Shown here: piece after piece, positions 35,101 to 42,015 of the stretch
How the letters are laid out: every line of letters starts with the position of its first letter
How positions within the stretch are numbered: position 1 is the stretch's first letter
Notes under the pieces: model-generated
What the model was told of the DNA's origin: nothing
Databases searched by the model: none
What the model saw: only the letters and a program-made list of their open reading frames with translations
NCBI GenBank assembly: GCA_944381135.1
Contig: CALWJY010000006.1
Location: 1 to 42,565 of the forward strand
Direction: 5' to 3'
DNA: 42,565 nucleotides
Origin: an uncultured Clostridia bacterium
Lineage (GTDB): Bacteria; Bacillota; Clostridia; Christensenellales; UBA1242
Made by a program: the position numbers and the translations under genes

Positions 35101-38100
35101 TGGTTGTGAAGCAATATAAAGTTGTGGCTGCACAATTCACTTTGGAAAACATCTCTGTTTCGTTTGCCGAAAGTGCAACAAAGACATACACGGGAAGTGC
35201 TGTCACGCTGAACGAAGAAGATGTCACTCTGACCTATGAAGGAAGAAGGCTGGAGTGGGGCGTTGATTTTGATTTATACACGGGAGAATATGACCTCGCA
35301 ACTGGCACCGACCTTGAAGAAAACATCATCAACGTTGTGGGTGGATATTATTCCAACATCAATGCAGGACGTGCAAATGTCTTCTTTGTTGGGCTTGAGG
35401 GCGGAAACTTTACTGGTGATGTGATTTGCTTGATTTTTGAGATTAAACCTCTCAATCTGAACATTGTGGACAGTGTGGATGTGGTTTTGGATGCGGATGA
35501 TTTGGTTTATGACACCACACAAAAAGAACCTTCAATTGTGTCCATCACTGTCAGTGATGCAAGTTTGACAGAAAACTTGGTTTTGACAACGGGAGACTAT
35601 TCTTTCTCTTATTCCAACAACATCAATGCTGGCTCTAACGCAACTGTGACAATTCGCGGGCTTAACAATTTTGAGGGGATAATTTCTGAAAACTTCACAA
35701 TTGCGCCTCAAAACATTGCAAATGCCACTGTGGCAACACTTATGGATGTCACATACAACGCTGGCAACAGGCAACAGACAGTTTCGCTTTCCTATGGCAG
35801 TTTGGCTCTTGTTTCGGGAAGAGATTTTGTGGTGGAATATCAACGAAATGCGGGTGGAACTTTCTCTGAAACAGCCGATTTTGTTAACGCAGGGACAATT
35901 CGAATTTTAATTACTGGGCAAAACAACTTTGACGAGACAACTTATGTTGAATATGAAATTATGCCTTTGAATCTTTCAAGTTCTTCAGTTTCAAAAGATG
36001 GAACGCTTGGGATGGACGGAAGATATGCCCTTTCTGATGAGACATATTCGATGAGCGAAATCAAAAAGACACCAAACATCACTTTTGCTGGACACACTTT
36101 GGGTGATGGTGAGGTTTCGTTTGCCTACAACACTTCCAATTTTGTGGATGTTGCAAACGGAATTGTCATCACGGCAACGGGCGAAGGAAACTTTGCTGGT
36201 TCGGTTCAATTCTTATATAACATCATTCCTGCGGACATCTCAAACGATTTGAGATTCACCATTGACTTTGGTGATGTGTCTGAATTCACCTACACTGGTG
36301 AAGAAATTGAACTTCAAATTTCAATTATGGACGGACAGACGGATGTGACTTCACTGTTTGCAAACAACATTTCATACAGCAACAACATCAATGTTGCATA
36401 TTCTGGAAATGATGTGACAACTGGTGCAAGCGTGACGGTTAAGGGCACAGGAAACTATTTTGGAAGCGTATCACACTCTTTCAAAATCAACCCTCTTGAT
36501 TTGAATGCCGAAACAGTCACAAAAGGTCAACTTTCAGATGTCACATATTCTGGAAGCGAACAAAGACCTGTTCCAACACTTTCGTTGGGTGATTATAACC
36601 TTAAAATTGGAACCGATTTCACTGTTTTATATTCTTCAGCCGATTTGACAAATGTTCAAACTGACATTGCACTGACAATGAATGGAACTGGAAATTTTGG
36701 CGGAACATTGACAGGTTTTTCATTTGACATTTTGCAGGCAAACTTCTCAGATTCTGAAAGATTTGAAGTGAATTTTGACTCTCTTGAACGCACATTCACA
36801 GGTGAGGGAATTGAACTTTCTTTCACAATCAGAGACTTGACGCGTGGCGAGAATCTTGGTGTTGCAGACTTTTCGACATCCTATCAAAACAACACAAATG
36901 TTGCATATTCTGATGGAGCGGTTGTTGCTGGTGCAACGCTGACATTCAGGGGTGAGGGGAACTATGCTGGAACAATTTCACAACAATTTAAAATCAATCC
37001 AAAATCTCTTGCGGATGAGGATGTTGTTGTGGTTGAAATTGAAAATCAGGGCTACACTGGATTGCCTTTGACACCTCCTGTGACAATTCAATTCAACTCT
37101 AAGTCCTATGGTGAAGGTGCGGACACTTTTGCGGTGAATTATGAAAACAACACTGAGTTTGGTGAAGCAACTGTCACAATCACAGGGCAAGGTAATTTCA
37201 CAGGAGAAACTGAAACAACATTCATAATCACAAATTTGGTTGTTTCAGACGATGTGTTTGAGGTCAGAATTGCAAGTGGTGACCATGTTTTCACGGGAAG
37301 CGAAATTAAACCTGAAATTTCAGTTTTCTTCAAAAACACTCAGACAGAACTTGACGAGGAAAACTATTCTGTTGTATATCAAAACAACATCAACGCTGGC
37401 AGAGCGTCCATCACAGTGATTTTTGACGGAAACTATCTTGGAACATTGGAAGCGAACTTCACAATTTCCTCTCGTGACATTTCGGAAGCTGAGGTTGCGC
37501 CAATTTCTGACTTCACATATGATGGACAAAGTCACTATCCAGAATTGTCAATTACACTTGGAGAATATTCCTTGACATCAAATGATTATTATGTCAGATT
37601 TTCCACTTCTGACTTTGTCAATGTTCAAACTGTCACAGTGACAATCAACGGAACGGGCAATTTTAAAGGAACAACAAGTGCAGAGTTTGACATTTCTCCA
37701 AAAGACTTGTCAGATGATGACATTGTTTTGAGAGTCACACAAAGCAACCTTGAGTTCACAGGAAGTGAAATTCAACCGGCATTCACTGTCACATATGGAT
37801 TTTTGACGCTTGAAAATGGTGTTGATTTTGATGCAGAATTTTCAAACAACACAAATGCAGGACAGGCAACATTGATAATCAAAGCAAAATCTGACAACTT
37901 CACTGCTGGAAGTCAGAAATCAATCAATTTTGAAATTGCAAAGAAAGAATTGGAATATTCCATGATTGCCGACATTGAAGCACAACATTACACGGGTTAT
38001 GAAATCAAACCACATCCTGTTGTGACATATGGCGACATAACTTTGAAAGAAAACGTTGACTTTGAAGTTTCATATTCAAACAACACAAACTATGGAAATG

Positions 38101-39785
38101 CCATTGCAACAATTTCAGCACCGGAAGATGGAAATTTCTTTGGTTCAATCTCAAAAGAATTCAACATTTTGAGGGTTTCAATTTCGGGCGCAGATGTCAG
38201 CGGATATGAATTGACTTACACCTTTAATGACACAGAAATCAAACCGGAATTTGTTGTGACGGTTGATGGCATTTTTGAAGAGGGTGGCATGACGCTCAAA
38301 CCTCTGACAGAAGGTGAAGACTATGTTGTGCAATACGCCGATGACAATGTGAATGTTGGCACGAAACGGGTTATGATTGTTGGGCAAAACAATTTCAACG
38401 GAGATGTTTCAATTTCTTACACAATCAATTCTGTTGATTTAAGCAATTTGGAAATTTCTCTTGATGGTTTTGAAGAAGAGTTGCCATATGATTTTGGCGA
38501 AAATGTCGAGCAAAATTTTGTGCTTAAAATCGGAGAATTTGAAATTGGTGCTGACAATTTCTTGGTTTCGTATGACGAGAATGTGAATGCAGGCAATGCA
38601 ACGATGACAATCACACCTGTTGGAAGCAACTTGACAGGAACACTTGTTCGATATTTTGAAATCACAAAAATCGACCCAATTTTAAACAATTTGACAGGTT
38701 TGCAAGGTTTTGTTGGAGAAATTGTTTCAAACATTGTTGTGCTTGGTGATGGAGACACAGACGGAACATTTGTGTTCACTCCAAATGTGGTTGTTGCGGG
38801 TGAGAATGAATATGCGTTCACATTCACACCAAATGACACAGACAATTTCAACATCATCACTGAAGGCAGTGTGACAATTTTCGGTGTTGACATTGTGATT
38901 GAAAGAATTGAAGCACAAACTGAAACTCCATTGGTTGATGGAAATGTTTTCAATTTGGAGGACGTCACGGTTTATGCAATCTATAACGATGGGCATTCGG
39001 TTGAAATTTTTGACTTCACAACAAGTCTTGCAAATGGCGAGGTTTTGAGTGCTGAAAATGAAATTGTTGTTTCATACTATGTTTCCAACACTGAAACCAC
39101 ATACACTTGCGGTCTGAATGTTCTTAGAAGAATAATTCAAGGTGACGGATTTACTGCTGATTCACCAAAAGGATTTGCAGATGATGTCGAAATTGTTGTT
39201 GAAGAAATCACTGACGGCATTGAAATTTATGAGATGTTGAGTGGTGTTCTTGAAAACATAAACGATGTTGACAAAATCTATGTGGTTTCTCTTTCACAAA
39301 ATGACCAGCCATATGTTTCAGACGGAATCACAATAACTTTCAATACTTCAGCAATCACGGAAAATTTCATTTATTATGTTCTTCGAGATGGAAATCTTGT
39401 TGAAGTGACATCAACAAACGGAACAATTTCTCTTGGAACAACTTCCGAGGCAGTGCTTGTTTTGATGATTGACCCATCCTCAAACAATTTGACAATTATA
39501 ATTGTTGGCGTGATTATTGGTGTCATGGCGGTGATTATTGTTGTTCTTGTGATTGTCAACATTGTTGACAAGAAGAAACGCAAAAAATTGAGCAACAAAT
39601 CCAACGTTGGGAAAAATGGTGATGGAGACGATTCGTCAAACACCAATGATGACAATTCAAACGTTTCAGGAGGAAATTTTTCAAACATCAATGGGAATTC
39701 TTCCAATAATGGCTCAACAAGTCAAAATGGTGGAATGAATTTTCCAAAAAGACCACCAAATTTTGGAAGTCAAAACAGACAATAA
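29148..39785 (+). CDS. Giant membrane-anchored surface protein: two DUF6273-like modules and about 29 MBG-type repeats
   Basis: 3,545 residues. A Sec signal peptide (about 1-34, ending NSADA) is followed by DUF6273-like module 1 (about 44-394: FGGLDWQVVYLSKDRDGND to SHAVRPALHLNLNSAL), one MBG-type repeat (about 400-475), module 2 (about 482-844, same ends), and then 28 tandem MBG-type Ig-like repeats (about 857-3171, averaging 83 residues). Each repeat has the form Y/F-x-G-x-x-x-x-P ... F-x-x-x-Y-x-N-N-x-N-x-G ... G-x-G-N-[FY]-x-G ... F-x-I. After a stalk end (about 3172-3445) comes one membrane helix (about 3447-3475), KKKRKK, and an Asn/Ser/Gly-rich cytoplasmic tail. No LPXTG motif is present, so it is held by the helix, not by sortase. 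The repeats should make a long rod presenting the N-terminal modules, as in adhesins. AAGGGG lies 8 bases before ATG. Own terminator. Confidence 0.9.
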   Translation: MKKVKAFGIFGACAMMVAGGGFLATANLQNSADAIYSDDTTSYVKVDEIWDGTQFDADNLNTLLQYVTGDADASVTGENLTDTMSELDRLATIKTTSADIRGKGVNDKSNEQDVIVRFGGLDWQVVYLSKDRDGNDILTLWLSSSKQDAWNERLSNEGLYFGFIDGSLYSDWALYWSTSTLGDYPINMYGTSYIRAVTLNNGGAYATGDTTLSEVWAQDANNVFAMFTMDNVAGSVTDFLVTPSQVAWQETESAVEQGIRSDYILSNEAYGLPSSGNNYSIFNYIPKSGYTDWANDTIWLPSVTETGYDNTHIGIWDTSTEQRRNISSSTSSVGSVGSESGDAYRYSWLRSTTYNSSSTLYNLSPSGSSSSSYAVNRSHAVRPALHLNLNSALLNAVGGESDTSADLAFASVSLLSLDYDGEEIVPNISVKFNGVELENEKDFTMTFSNNFEEDFVNVTILGIGNYYGFKEVNLNTNIYSSNVYVSEIWDGNKFNENRLNMLLQYVTGLENADISNNLTDTMNRLEYLASGEETSAEIRTNVVNFKNSNQDVVVQFGGLEWEVVYLSKDRDGNDILTLWLNSSQQDAWAGRAVDEGEFYGFVDGSLYSDFSANWTRGSWSGSLTYPSGMYGSSYIRSVTLNCGGNYATDYNRTQQYEQNSNSVFAMFTMDEVEGSVTDFLVTPSQVAWQETESSYAEGVYGGGGVRDYVFPNEAYGTPSEGILPSEDSYTGTKYTRWSNDYLWLPSATEVGTSNIIGIWKTSTEQRMDASFTVASTEGYVGSGNINSSYLRNGSWLRSADTGLNYAKYVSYNGIVNVATFGGRVSSSYAVRPALHLNLSSAILSLVGDESKDLANAGIEEIENQEWTGEEVEPNVVVNYDGVELQVGIDYSVEFFDNVDMGVASFTISAVEGSGYVGTKTSYFVIGEEPDVANATIVLIDSYEWTGSAVVPQGIVVDYYGSPLELNAEYSLEISNNTNLGTASLTITGKGFYSGTQETTFEIVQRSLETVGRISVSPLGDHDFTGDWIEPNFTVTDTSLGTTLQSGTDFTYQFSDNTNVGMATLTLTGIGNYAGTISRTFYINPISLSAGSFTLSRTSFEYSGQTQVPYLSYVVDGVPLVRDRDFEIEYRLGTTDGTVVENPTEVGTYYIVLTGKGNYTGGNSTSFQIVRGNIVSDSITLSQDSYTFNQQVQKPDVTVEVQGRTLMAGEDFSLEIRRGSATGEIVENPTEAGTYYVVVTAMGDSYTGTAYKTFTISTVSIAGATLTLADAREERVYAGSPVTVEVESLVTDIANGSLVVPESGYDISYVNNEGAGTATVTLTGKGSYVGSVSADFVITPGTLSSVLIDVDGISGQGNVVVPFKGSAYGTPTVTVFDTNAYEVNANDFSVTFSSADFTNAGVIRVTVVPKQNGTYLNYRGTVNGTITIERLDISELAEVSVTSTHTYDGKEQIPNVSVMLDGRPLSVDTDFSLTYANNTNAGEATVFVTFRGNFQGVITETFEIAKRSFANVTAEIAEQEFSGSQIRPDDFAVFDMIDGERVQLGAEDFEISGYGENLNVGVGTVTIAGTENGNFSGSATLEFDIVAKALTDDMISVSDVEFDGEVNEAEVVVRFGGTTLEVTEDYLVEYQGDTVNVGQVTVVISAAASGNFSGTAQATYQITPRSISGVTIQISGTYTYNREKQTVNFTAVDEELAGVTLTTADFDVSYENNTNAGSATLILTGKGNYEGSASENFTIERAQVSAVTLASTGAVYDGEAQDIEISSVTATGGVVLLPDEYSISYSPSGRINAGNVTVTVSAINSNFTGNAQTTFVISPAVISGVSLVANSVIFDGNSHVPQISRVWTENGLTLQTSNFNISYTRGGSATSDFTSQGTIVVSISSNSSNFVVESAVSANFTIGTKNIADGDVTIRYFTSDNQELLTDQTYIGQSVYPVITFDGDNLTRDVDFSYTITDSEGEEMTVFENAGDFVLTITGEGNFSGLVVKQYKVVAAQFTLENISVSFAESATKTYTGSAVTLNEEDVTLTYEGRRLEWGVDFDLYTGEYDLATGTDLEENIINVVGGYYSNINAGRANVFFVGLEGGNFTGDVICLIFEIKPLNLNIVDSVDVVLDADDLVYDTTQKEPSIVSITVSDASLTENLVLTTGDYSFSYSNNINAGSNATVTIRGLNNFEGIISENFTIAPQNIANATVATLMDVTYNAGNRQQTVSLSYGSLALVSGRDFVVEYQRNAGGTFSETADFVNAGTIRILITGQNNFDETTYVEYEIMPLNLSSSSVSKDGTLGMDGRYALSDETYSMSEIKKTPNITFAGHTLGDGEVSFAYNTSNFVDVANGIVITATGEGNFAGSVQFLYNIIPADISNDLRFTIDFGDVSEFTYTGEEIELQISIMDGQTDVTSLFANNISYSNNINVAYSGNDVTTGASVTVKGTGNYFGSVSHSFKINPLDLNAETVTKGQLSDVTYSGSEQRPVPTLSLGDYNLKIGTDFTVLYSSADLTNVQTDIALTMNGTGNFGGTLTGFSFDILQANFSDSERFEVNFDSLERTFTGEGIELSFTIRDLTRGENLGVADFSTSYQNNTNVAYSDGAVVAGATLTFRGEGNYAGTISQQFKINPKSLADEDVVVVEIENQGYTGLPLTPPVTIQFNSKSYGEGADTFAVNYENNTEFGEATVTITGQGNFTGETETTFIITNLVVSDDVFEVRIASGDHVFTGSEIKPEISVFFKNTQTELDEENYSVVYQNNINAGRASITVIFDGNYLGTLEANFTISSRDISEAEVAPISDFTYDGQSHYPELSITLGEYSLTSNDYYVRFSTSDFVNVQTVTVTINGTGNFKGTTSAEFDISPKDLSDDDIVLRVTQSNLEFTGSEIQPAFTVTYGFLTLENGVDFDAEFSNNTNAGQATLIIKAKSDNFTAGSQKSINFEIAKKELEYSMIADIEAQHYTGYEIKPHPVVTYGDITLKENVDFEVSYSNNTNYGNAIATISAPEDGNFFGSISKEFNILRVSISGADVSGYELTYTFNDTEIKPEFVVTVDGIFEEGGMTLKPLTEGEDYVVQYADDNVNVGTKRVMIVGQNNFNGDVSISYTINSVDLSNLEISLDGFEEELPYDFGENVEQNFVLKIGEFEIGADNFLVSYDENVNAGNATMTITPVGSNLTGTLVRYFEITKIDPILNNLTGLQGFVGEIVSNIVVLGDGDTDGTFVFTPNVVVAGENEYAFTFTPNDTDNFNIITEGSVTIFGVDIVIERIEAQTETPLVDGNVFNLEDVTVYAIYNDGHSVEIFDFTTSLANGEVLSAENEIVVSYYVSNTETTYTCGLNVLRRIIQGDGFTADSPKGFADDVEIVVEEITDGIEIYEMLSGVLENINDVDKIYVVSLSQNDQPYVSDGITITFNTSAITENFIYYVLRDGNLVEVTSTNGTISLGTTSEAVLVLMIDPSSNNLTIIIVGVIIGVMAVIIVVLVIVNIVDKKKRKKLSNKSNVGKNGDGDDSSNTNDDNSNVSGGNFSNINGNSSNNGSTSQNGGMNFPKRPPNFGSQNRQ
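29280..31685 (+). repeat. Tandem duplication of the DUF6273-like module inside the giant gene
   Basis: Segment 29280-30330 and segment 30595-31685 code for two versions of the same module. Shared landmarks are EIWDG, LLQYVTG, LTDTM, VVYLSKDRDGNDILTLWL, DGSLYSD, MYG-SYIR-VTLN, VFAMFTMD-V-GSVTDFLVTPSQVAWQETES, and VRPALHLNL-SA. The second copy is more AT-rich and differs most in the loops before the VRPALHLNL end. A single MBG-type repeat separates them. Confidence 0.85.
31718..38660 (+). repeat. Array of 28 MBG-type repeats in the giant gene
   Basis: By reading the F-x-I ends (e.g. TTFEI, SRTFYI, STSFQI, ENFTI, HSFKI, ANFTI, KEFNI) I count 28 units of roughly 75-105 residues after the second DUF6273-like module. 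The units are diverged, not identical. The DNA between about 32,000 and 36,000 is richer in GTGAC/ACGG-type codons than the last third, so the array may have been built in blocks. Confidence 0.8.
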
Positions 39786-39793
39786 TTAAAACA

Positions 39794-39827
39794 AAAAAGA
39801 TGATTGATTTTGTTCAATCATCTTTTT
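39794..39827. terminator. Strong bidirectional terminator between the giant gene and the Nudix gene
   Basis: AAAAAGATGATTGA (39794-39807) pairs with TCAATCATCTTTTT (39814-39827): a 14-bp perfect stem with a 6-base loop, with T-rich ends for both strands. Confidence 0.9.
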
Positions 39828-39907
39828 CTTTTAAAAACTTTTATTTCAATAAATCAACTGATTTTTCATGAGCTTTATCTAATTTTAAGCGCAAACAGAA
39901 GGCTTAT

Positions 39908-40357
39908 TTAAGATTGTGTAACTTTTTTGATGTCATCTCTAAGGTTGTTTCCGTTTTTAGTATAGTCATTAAACAATGAAGAGGCAACTTCGGGAGGCAT
40001 GAGTGGCAGGGTTGGAATTTCGGAAATTTCAATCAAACATGGGCGATAGATTCCTCTGTTTCGATTTTCTTGAAATTCTTCTCCTTTGCCCGTGCCAAAT
40101 TTTCCAGAAATCTGTTTGCAAAGAAAGAAATGTTCAATGCTTCGTTCACTTTCATAGACATAGACCTTTTTGATTGGCTCGACTTTCAGCCCAAATTCCT
40201 CCAAAACCTCTCGGACAACACACTGCTCTTCCGTCTCATCCTCTTCCATGCCTCCACCTGGAAAGGTGTAGAACTTTCTTCCATCAAATTCGCGATACAT
40301 TGAGACAATTTTATTCTCAAAAAAGATGATTGCCCTTGCTCTCTTTCGTTTTTCCAT
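39908..40357 (-). CDS. Nudix hydrolase
   Basis: Hydrolyses nucleoside-diphosphate-linked compounds; the exact substrate is unknown. The Nudix box is complete: GGMEEDETEEQCVVREVLEEFG (positions about 35-56), matching G-x5-E-x7-R-E-x-x-E-E-x-G, preceded by the usual FYTFPGGG. The 149-aa length is normal. ATG 40357 is preferred (GAGG 5 bases upstream) over GTG at 40363, which overlaps the spacing region. It is convergent with the giant gene and is the last intact gene before the degraded integrase region. Confidence 0.92.
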   Translation of the reverse strand: MEKRKRARAIIFFENKIVSMYREFDGRKFYTFPGGGMEEDETEEQCVVREVLEEFGLKVEPIKKVYVYESERSIEHFFLCKQISGKFGTGKGEEFQENRNRGIYRPCLIEISEIPTLPLMPPEVASSLFNDYTKNGNNLRDDIKKVTQS

Positions 40358-40653
40358 ACACACCTCTTCTATAAGATAACATTTTAAAAATTTAAAGTCA
40401 AGTAAATGGAATTTTTGCTTAGCTATAAAGCACTAGTGTTTATAATGAAATTTATAACAGATTTATTGATGTTGTTTATTGTTTAATGTATGACAGTTGA
40501 TGTTTTGTTTATAGTTGGGCTTAAGTCAACAGCCAGTTTTTGGGGCGAAATATTTTTAAGTTATGAAGCAATTGTTTATTTTTTTTAATTCAGATATCAT
40601 TTTTAAAAGTGAGAGGCAAGCAAAAACAAGTTAAAATATTTTAGGAGGTGGGG

Positions 40654-40720
40654 AAATTATATCTTGCGATATAATTTATCCTTTATCGCAAATAAAAAAT
40701 TGCAAGCATTTTCTGCTTGC
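40654..40720. other. Two hairpins upstream of the integrase remnant
   Basis: AAATTATATC (40654-40663) and GATATAATTT (40668-40677) form a perfect 10-bp stem with loop TTGC; AGGAGG at 40643-40648 precedes it. GCAAGCA (40702-40708) pairs with TGCTTGC (40714-40720) and, on the minus strand, is followed by a T-run like a terminator. The 379 bases between the Nudix start and the integrase start hold nothing else I can name. Confidence 0.55.
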
Positions 40721-40736
40721 TCAAAAGGAGTGAATT

Positions 40737-41336
40737 GTGACCGCTTTTGAAAAGTGAGAGCAAGAGAAATTAGAAAAATATTGCTTGTCATCAAACAAAA
40801 CAAACTATTTAGGAATTGTTATTTGTCTTTACACAGGTATAAGACTCGGCGAACTTTTGGCATTAACTTGGAATGATATAGACTTCAAAAGTGGAATTAT
40901 GACAATATCCAAAACGGCATATAGAATCAAACAAAATGGAAAACCGCAAGTTGTTATTGACAAACCTAAAACTAAAAATTCAAGCAGACTTATTCCACTC
41001 CCTAAACAACTTTTAAAGATTTTGAAAAGGACAAAGAGAATTTCAAAGTCTGATTTTGTGTTGTCCACAAGAACTGGTGGAATTGTTGGAACTCGAGCTT
41101 ACCAAAAAACTTATGAGTGAATTTTAAAGAGACTTGATATTCCTTACAAAAATTTCCACTCGCTTCGTCACACTTTTGCAACTCGTGCGATTGAAATGGG
41201 TATGGATGTTAAAACATTGTCAGAAATTCTTGGACATAAAAATCCTGTTATCACACTTCAAAGATACACACATTCAATGCTTTCATATAAGATAGAAATG
41301 ATGAATAAGATGGGGAAAACGTTAAACGCAATATAA
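40737..41336 (+). pseudogene. Tyrosine recombinase (integrase) catalytic domain with two in-frame TGA codons
   Basis: One reading frame runs 200 codons from GTG 40737 (AAGGAG 6 bases upstream) to TAA 41336, broken by TGA at 40755-40757 and 41118-41120. All catalytic residues of the phage-integrase family remain: first Arg in YTGIRLGELLALTW, Lys in [25 protein letters not shown] (His and second Arg), LGHKN (His) and the nucleophile Tyr in LQRYTH. The N-terminal arm- and core-binding domains are missing. Absence of frameshifts suggests recent loss; both TGA codons could derive from Arg (CGA/AGA) or Trp (TGG) codons. TGG is used for Trp elsewhere in the same frame and TGA is a stop in the neighbouring genes, so simple nonsense mutation is the default reading. 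Confidence 0.85.
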
Positions 41337-41619
41337 TTTTCGTTTTTTTTCAACAGTTTTACATATGTATTAAATAAATAAAAAATTGATTTCAAAATAT
41401 TTTACAAAATTATACAAATGTTTTTGAAAATGTGTTCAAGATGAAAGTTTTTGAAATTTCTTTTACATATCTTGGTAACAGCTTTTGTTTGCAAGTTAAA
41501 AATGTAAAAAAAACATAAAATAAATAAAAAATTAATTTCAAACAATTTAGTTTGAAACAGGTCTTACAATATATAATAGGGAAACGTCCTGCCATTTTTG
41601 AGAATTTTAACAAAAAGAA

Positions 41620-41662
41620 AAAATCGCTAAAAGCCTTTATTTATAAGGGATTTGGCGATTTT
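41620..41662 (-). terminator. Terminator behind the tRNA-Thr fragment
   Basis: AAAATCGC (41620-41627) pairs with GCGATTTT (41655-41662); the stem continues inward with a few mismatches to CCTT/AAGG. On the minus strand a T-run follows. It lies 7 bases behind the CCA end of the tRNA fragment, as a tRNA terminator would. Confidence 0.8.
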
Positions 41663-41668
41663 AGATTG

Positions 41669-41714
41669 TGGAGCTTATGATGGGACTCGAACCCATGACC
41701 TCAGCCTTACCAAG
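41669..41714 (-). other. 3' portion of tRNA-Thr(GGT): candidate attachment site
   Basis: On the minus strand the 46 bases comprise CTTGGTAAG (anticodon loop with GGT), the 3' anticodon strand, variable loop, a perfect T arm (ATGGGTTCGAGTCCCAT), the acceptor strand CATAAGC and TCCA. The 5' half (acceptor, D arm) is absent; unrelated sequence begins at 41715. A 3' tRNA segment cut at the anticodon loop is the classic attachment-site copy left by integration of a tyrosine-integrase element. Because the terminator lies on the CCA side, the element should extend to the right, with the intact tRNA beyond the window. Confidence 0.8.
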
Positions 41715-41750
41715 TATTGAATTTCACCTAAATAGGACTTGAACTCAAAG

Positions 41751-41782
41751 CACAGGAAACCCTTATATTTCCTGTGTTTTTT
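41751..41782 (+). terminator. Hairpin with T-run (plus strand)
   Basis: CACAGGAAA (41751-41759) pairs with TTTCCTGTG (41768-41776), followed by TTTTTT. No complete plus-strand gene lies between the integrase remnant and this site. Confidence 0.7.
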
Positions 41783-41802
41783 CTTACTCCCAAAACTCTC
41801 AA

Positions 41803-41930
41803 TTGTTGTCAATTTTCAAAAATCTGACAACAGTTGACAACAAAAGCCCCATTTTAACCCACCAAAACAACCAATTTTTCCACCTAAAATCATCTAAACT
41901 CGCCTAAAACCGAACATCAAGTGTTGTCAG
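41803..41930. repeat. Four TGACAAC-type repeats near the attachment site
   Basis: TTGTTGTCAA (41803-41812), CTGACAACAG (41824-41833), TTGACAACAA (41834-41843) and GTGTTGTCAG (41921-41930) share the TGACAAC core, two in each orientation. The first and third form a perfect inverted repeat. They lie in the 301-base gap between the tRNA fragment and the last gene, and may be recombinase, excisionase or repressor sites. Confidence 0.5.
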
Positions 41931-41980
41931 GAAGAAATTTAAATTATTTTTACAAATTAGCAACAGAAATTTAATTAGTA

Positions 41981-41989
41981 TGTTATAAT
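41981..41989 (+). promoter_or_regulatory. Extended -10 promoter of the last gene
   Basis: TATAAT (41984-41989) is preceded by TG with one base between (TGTTATAAT). No good -35 box is seen. It lies 27 bases before ATG 42016. Confidence 0.5.
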
Positions 41990-42015
41990 AAAAACAAATA
42001 TAAGGAGATTTATTA

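Noticed and set aside
31718..38660. CRISPR-like array, considered because of the repetitive DNA
   Set aside because: The repetition is at protein level (about 83-residue units, diverged DNA) within one reading frame; no short identical repeats with spacers and no cas genes.
39430..39785. Sortase LPXTG signal at the end of the giant protein
   Set aside because: No LPXTG-like pentapeptide precedes the membrane helix, and about 70 residues follow it, which is too long for a sorting signal.
40737..41336. Genome-wide TGA recoding (TGA as Trp or Gly)
   Set aside because: Many intact genes here end in TGA at the expected C-terminus (rsmD, glmS, the signal peptidase with ATGA overlap, the DUF5305-like gene) and use TGG for Trp.
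41715..41745. A second tRNA fragment (GAGTTCAAGTCC on the minus strand)
   Set aside because: Only a T-loop-like string is present; the flanking bases do not form a T stem, so it is not called.
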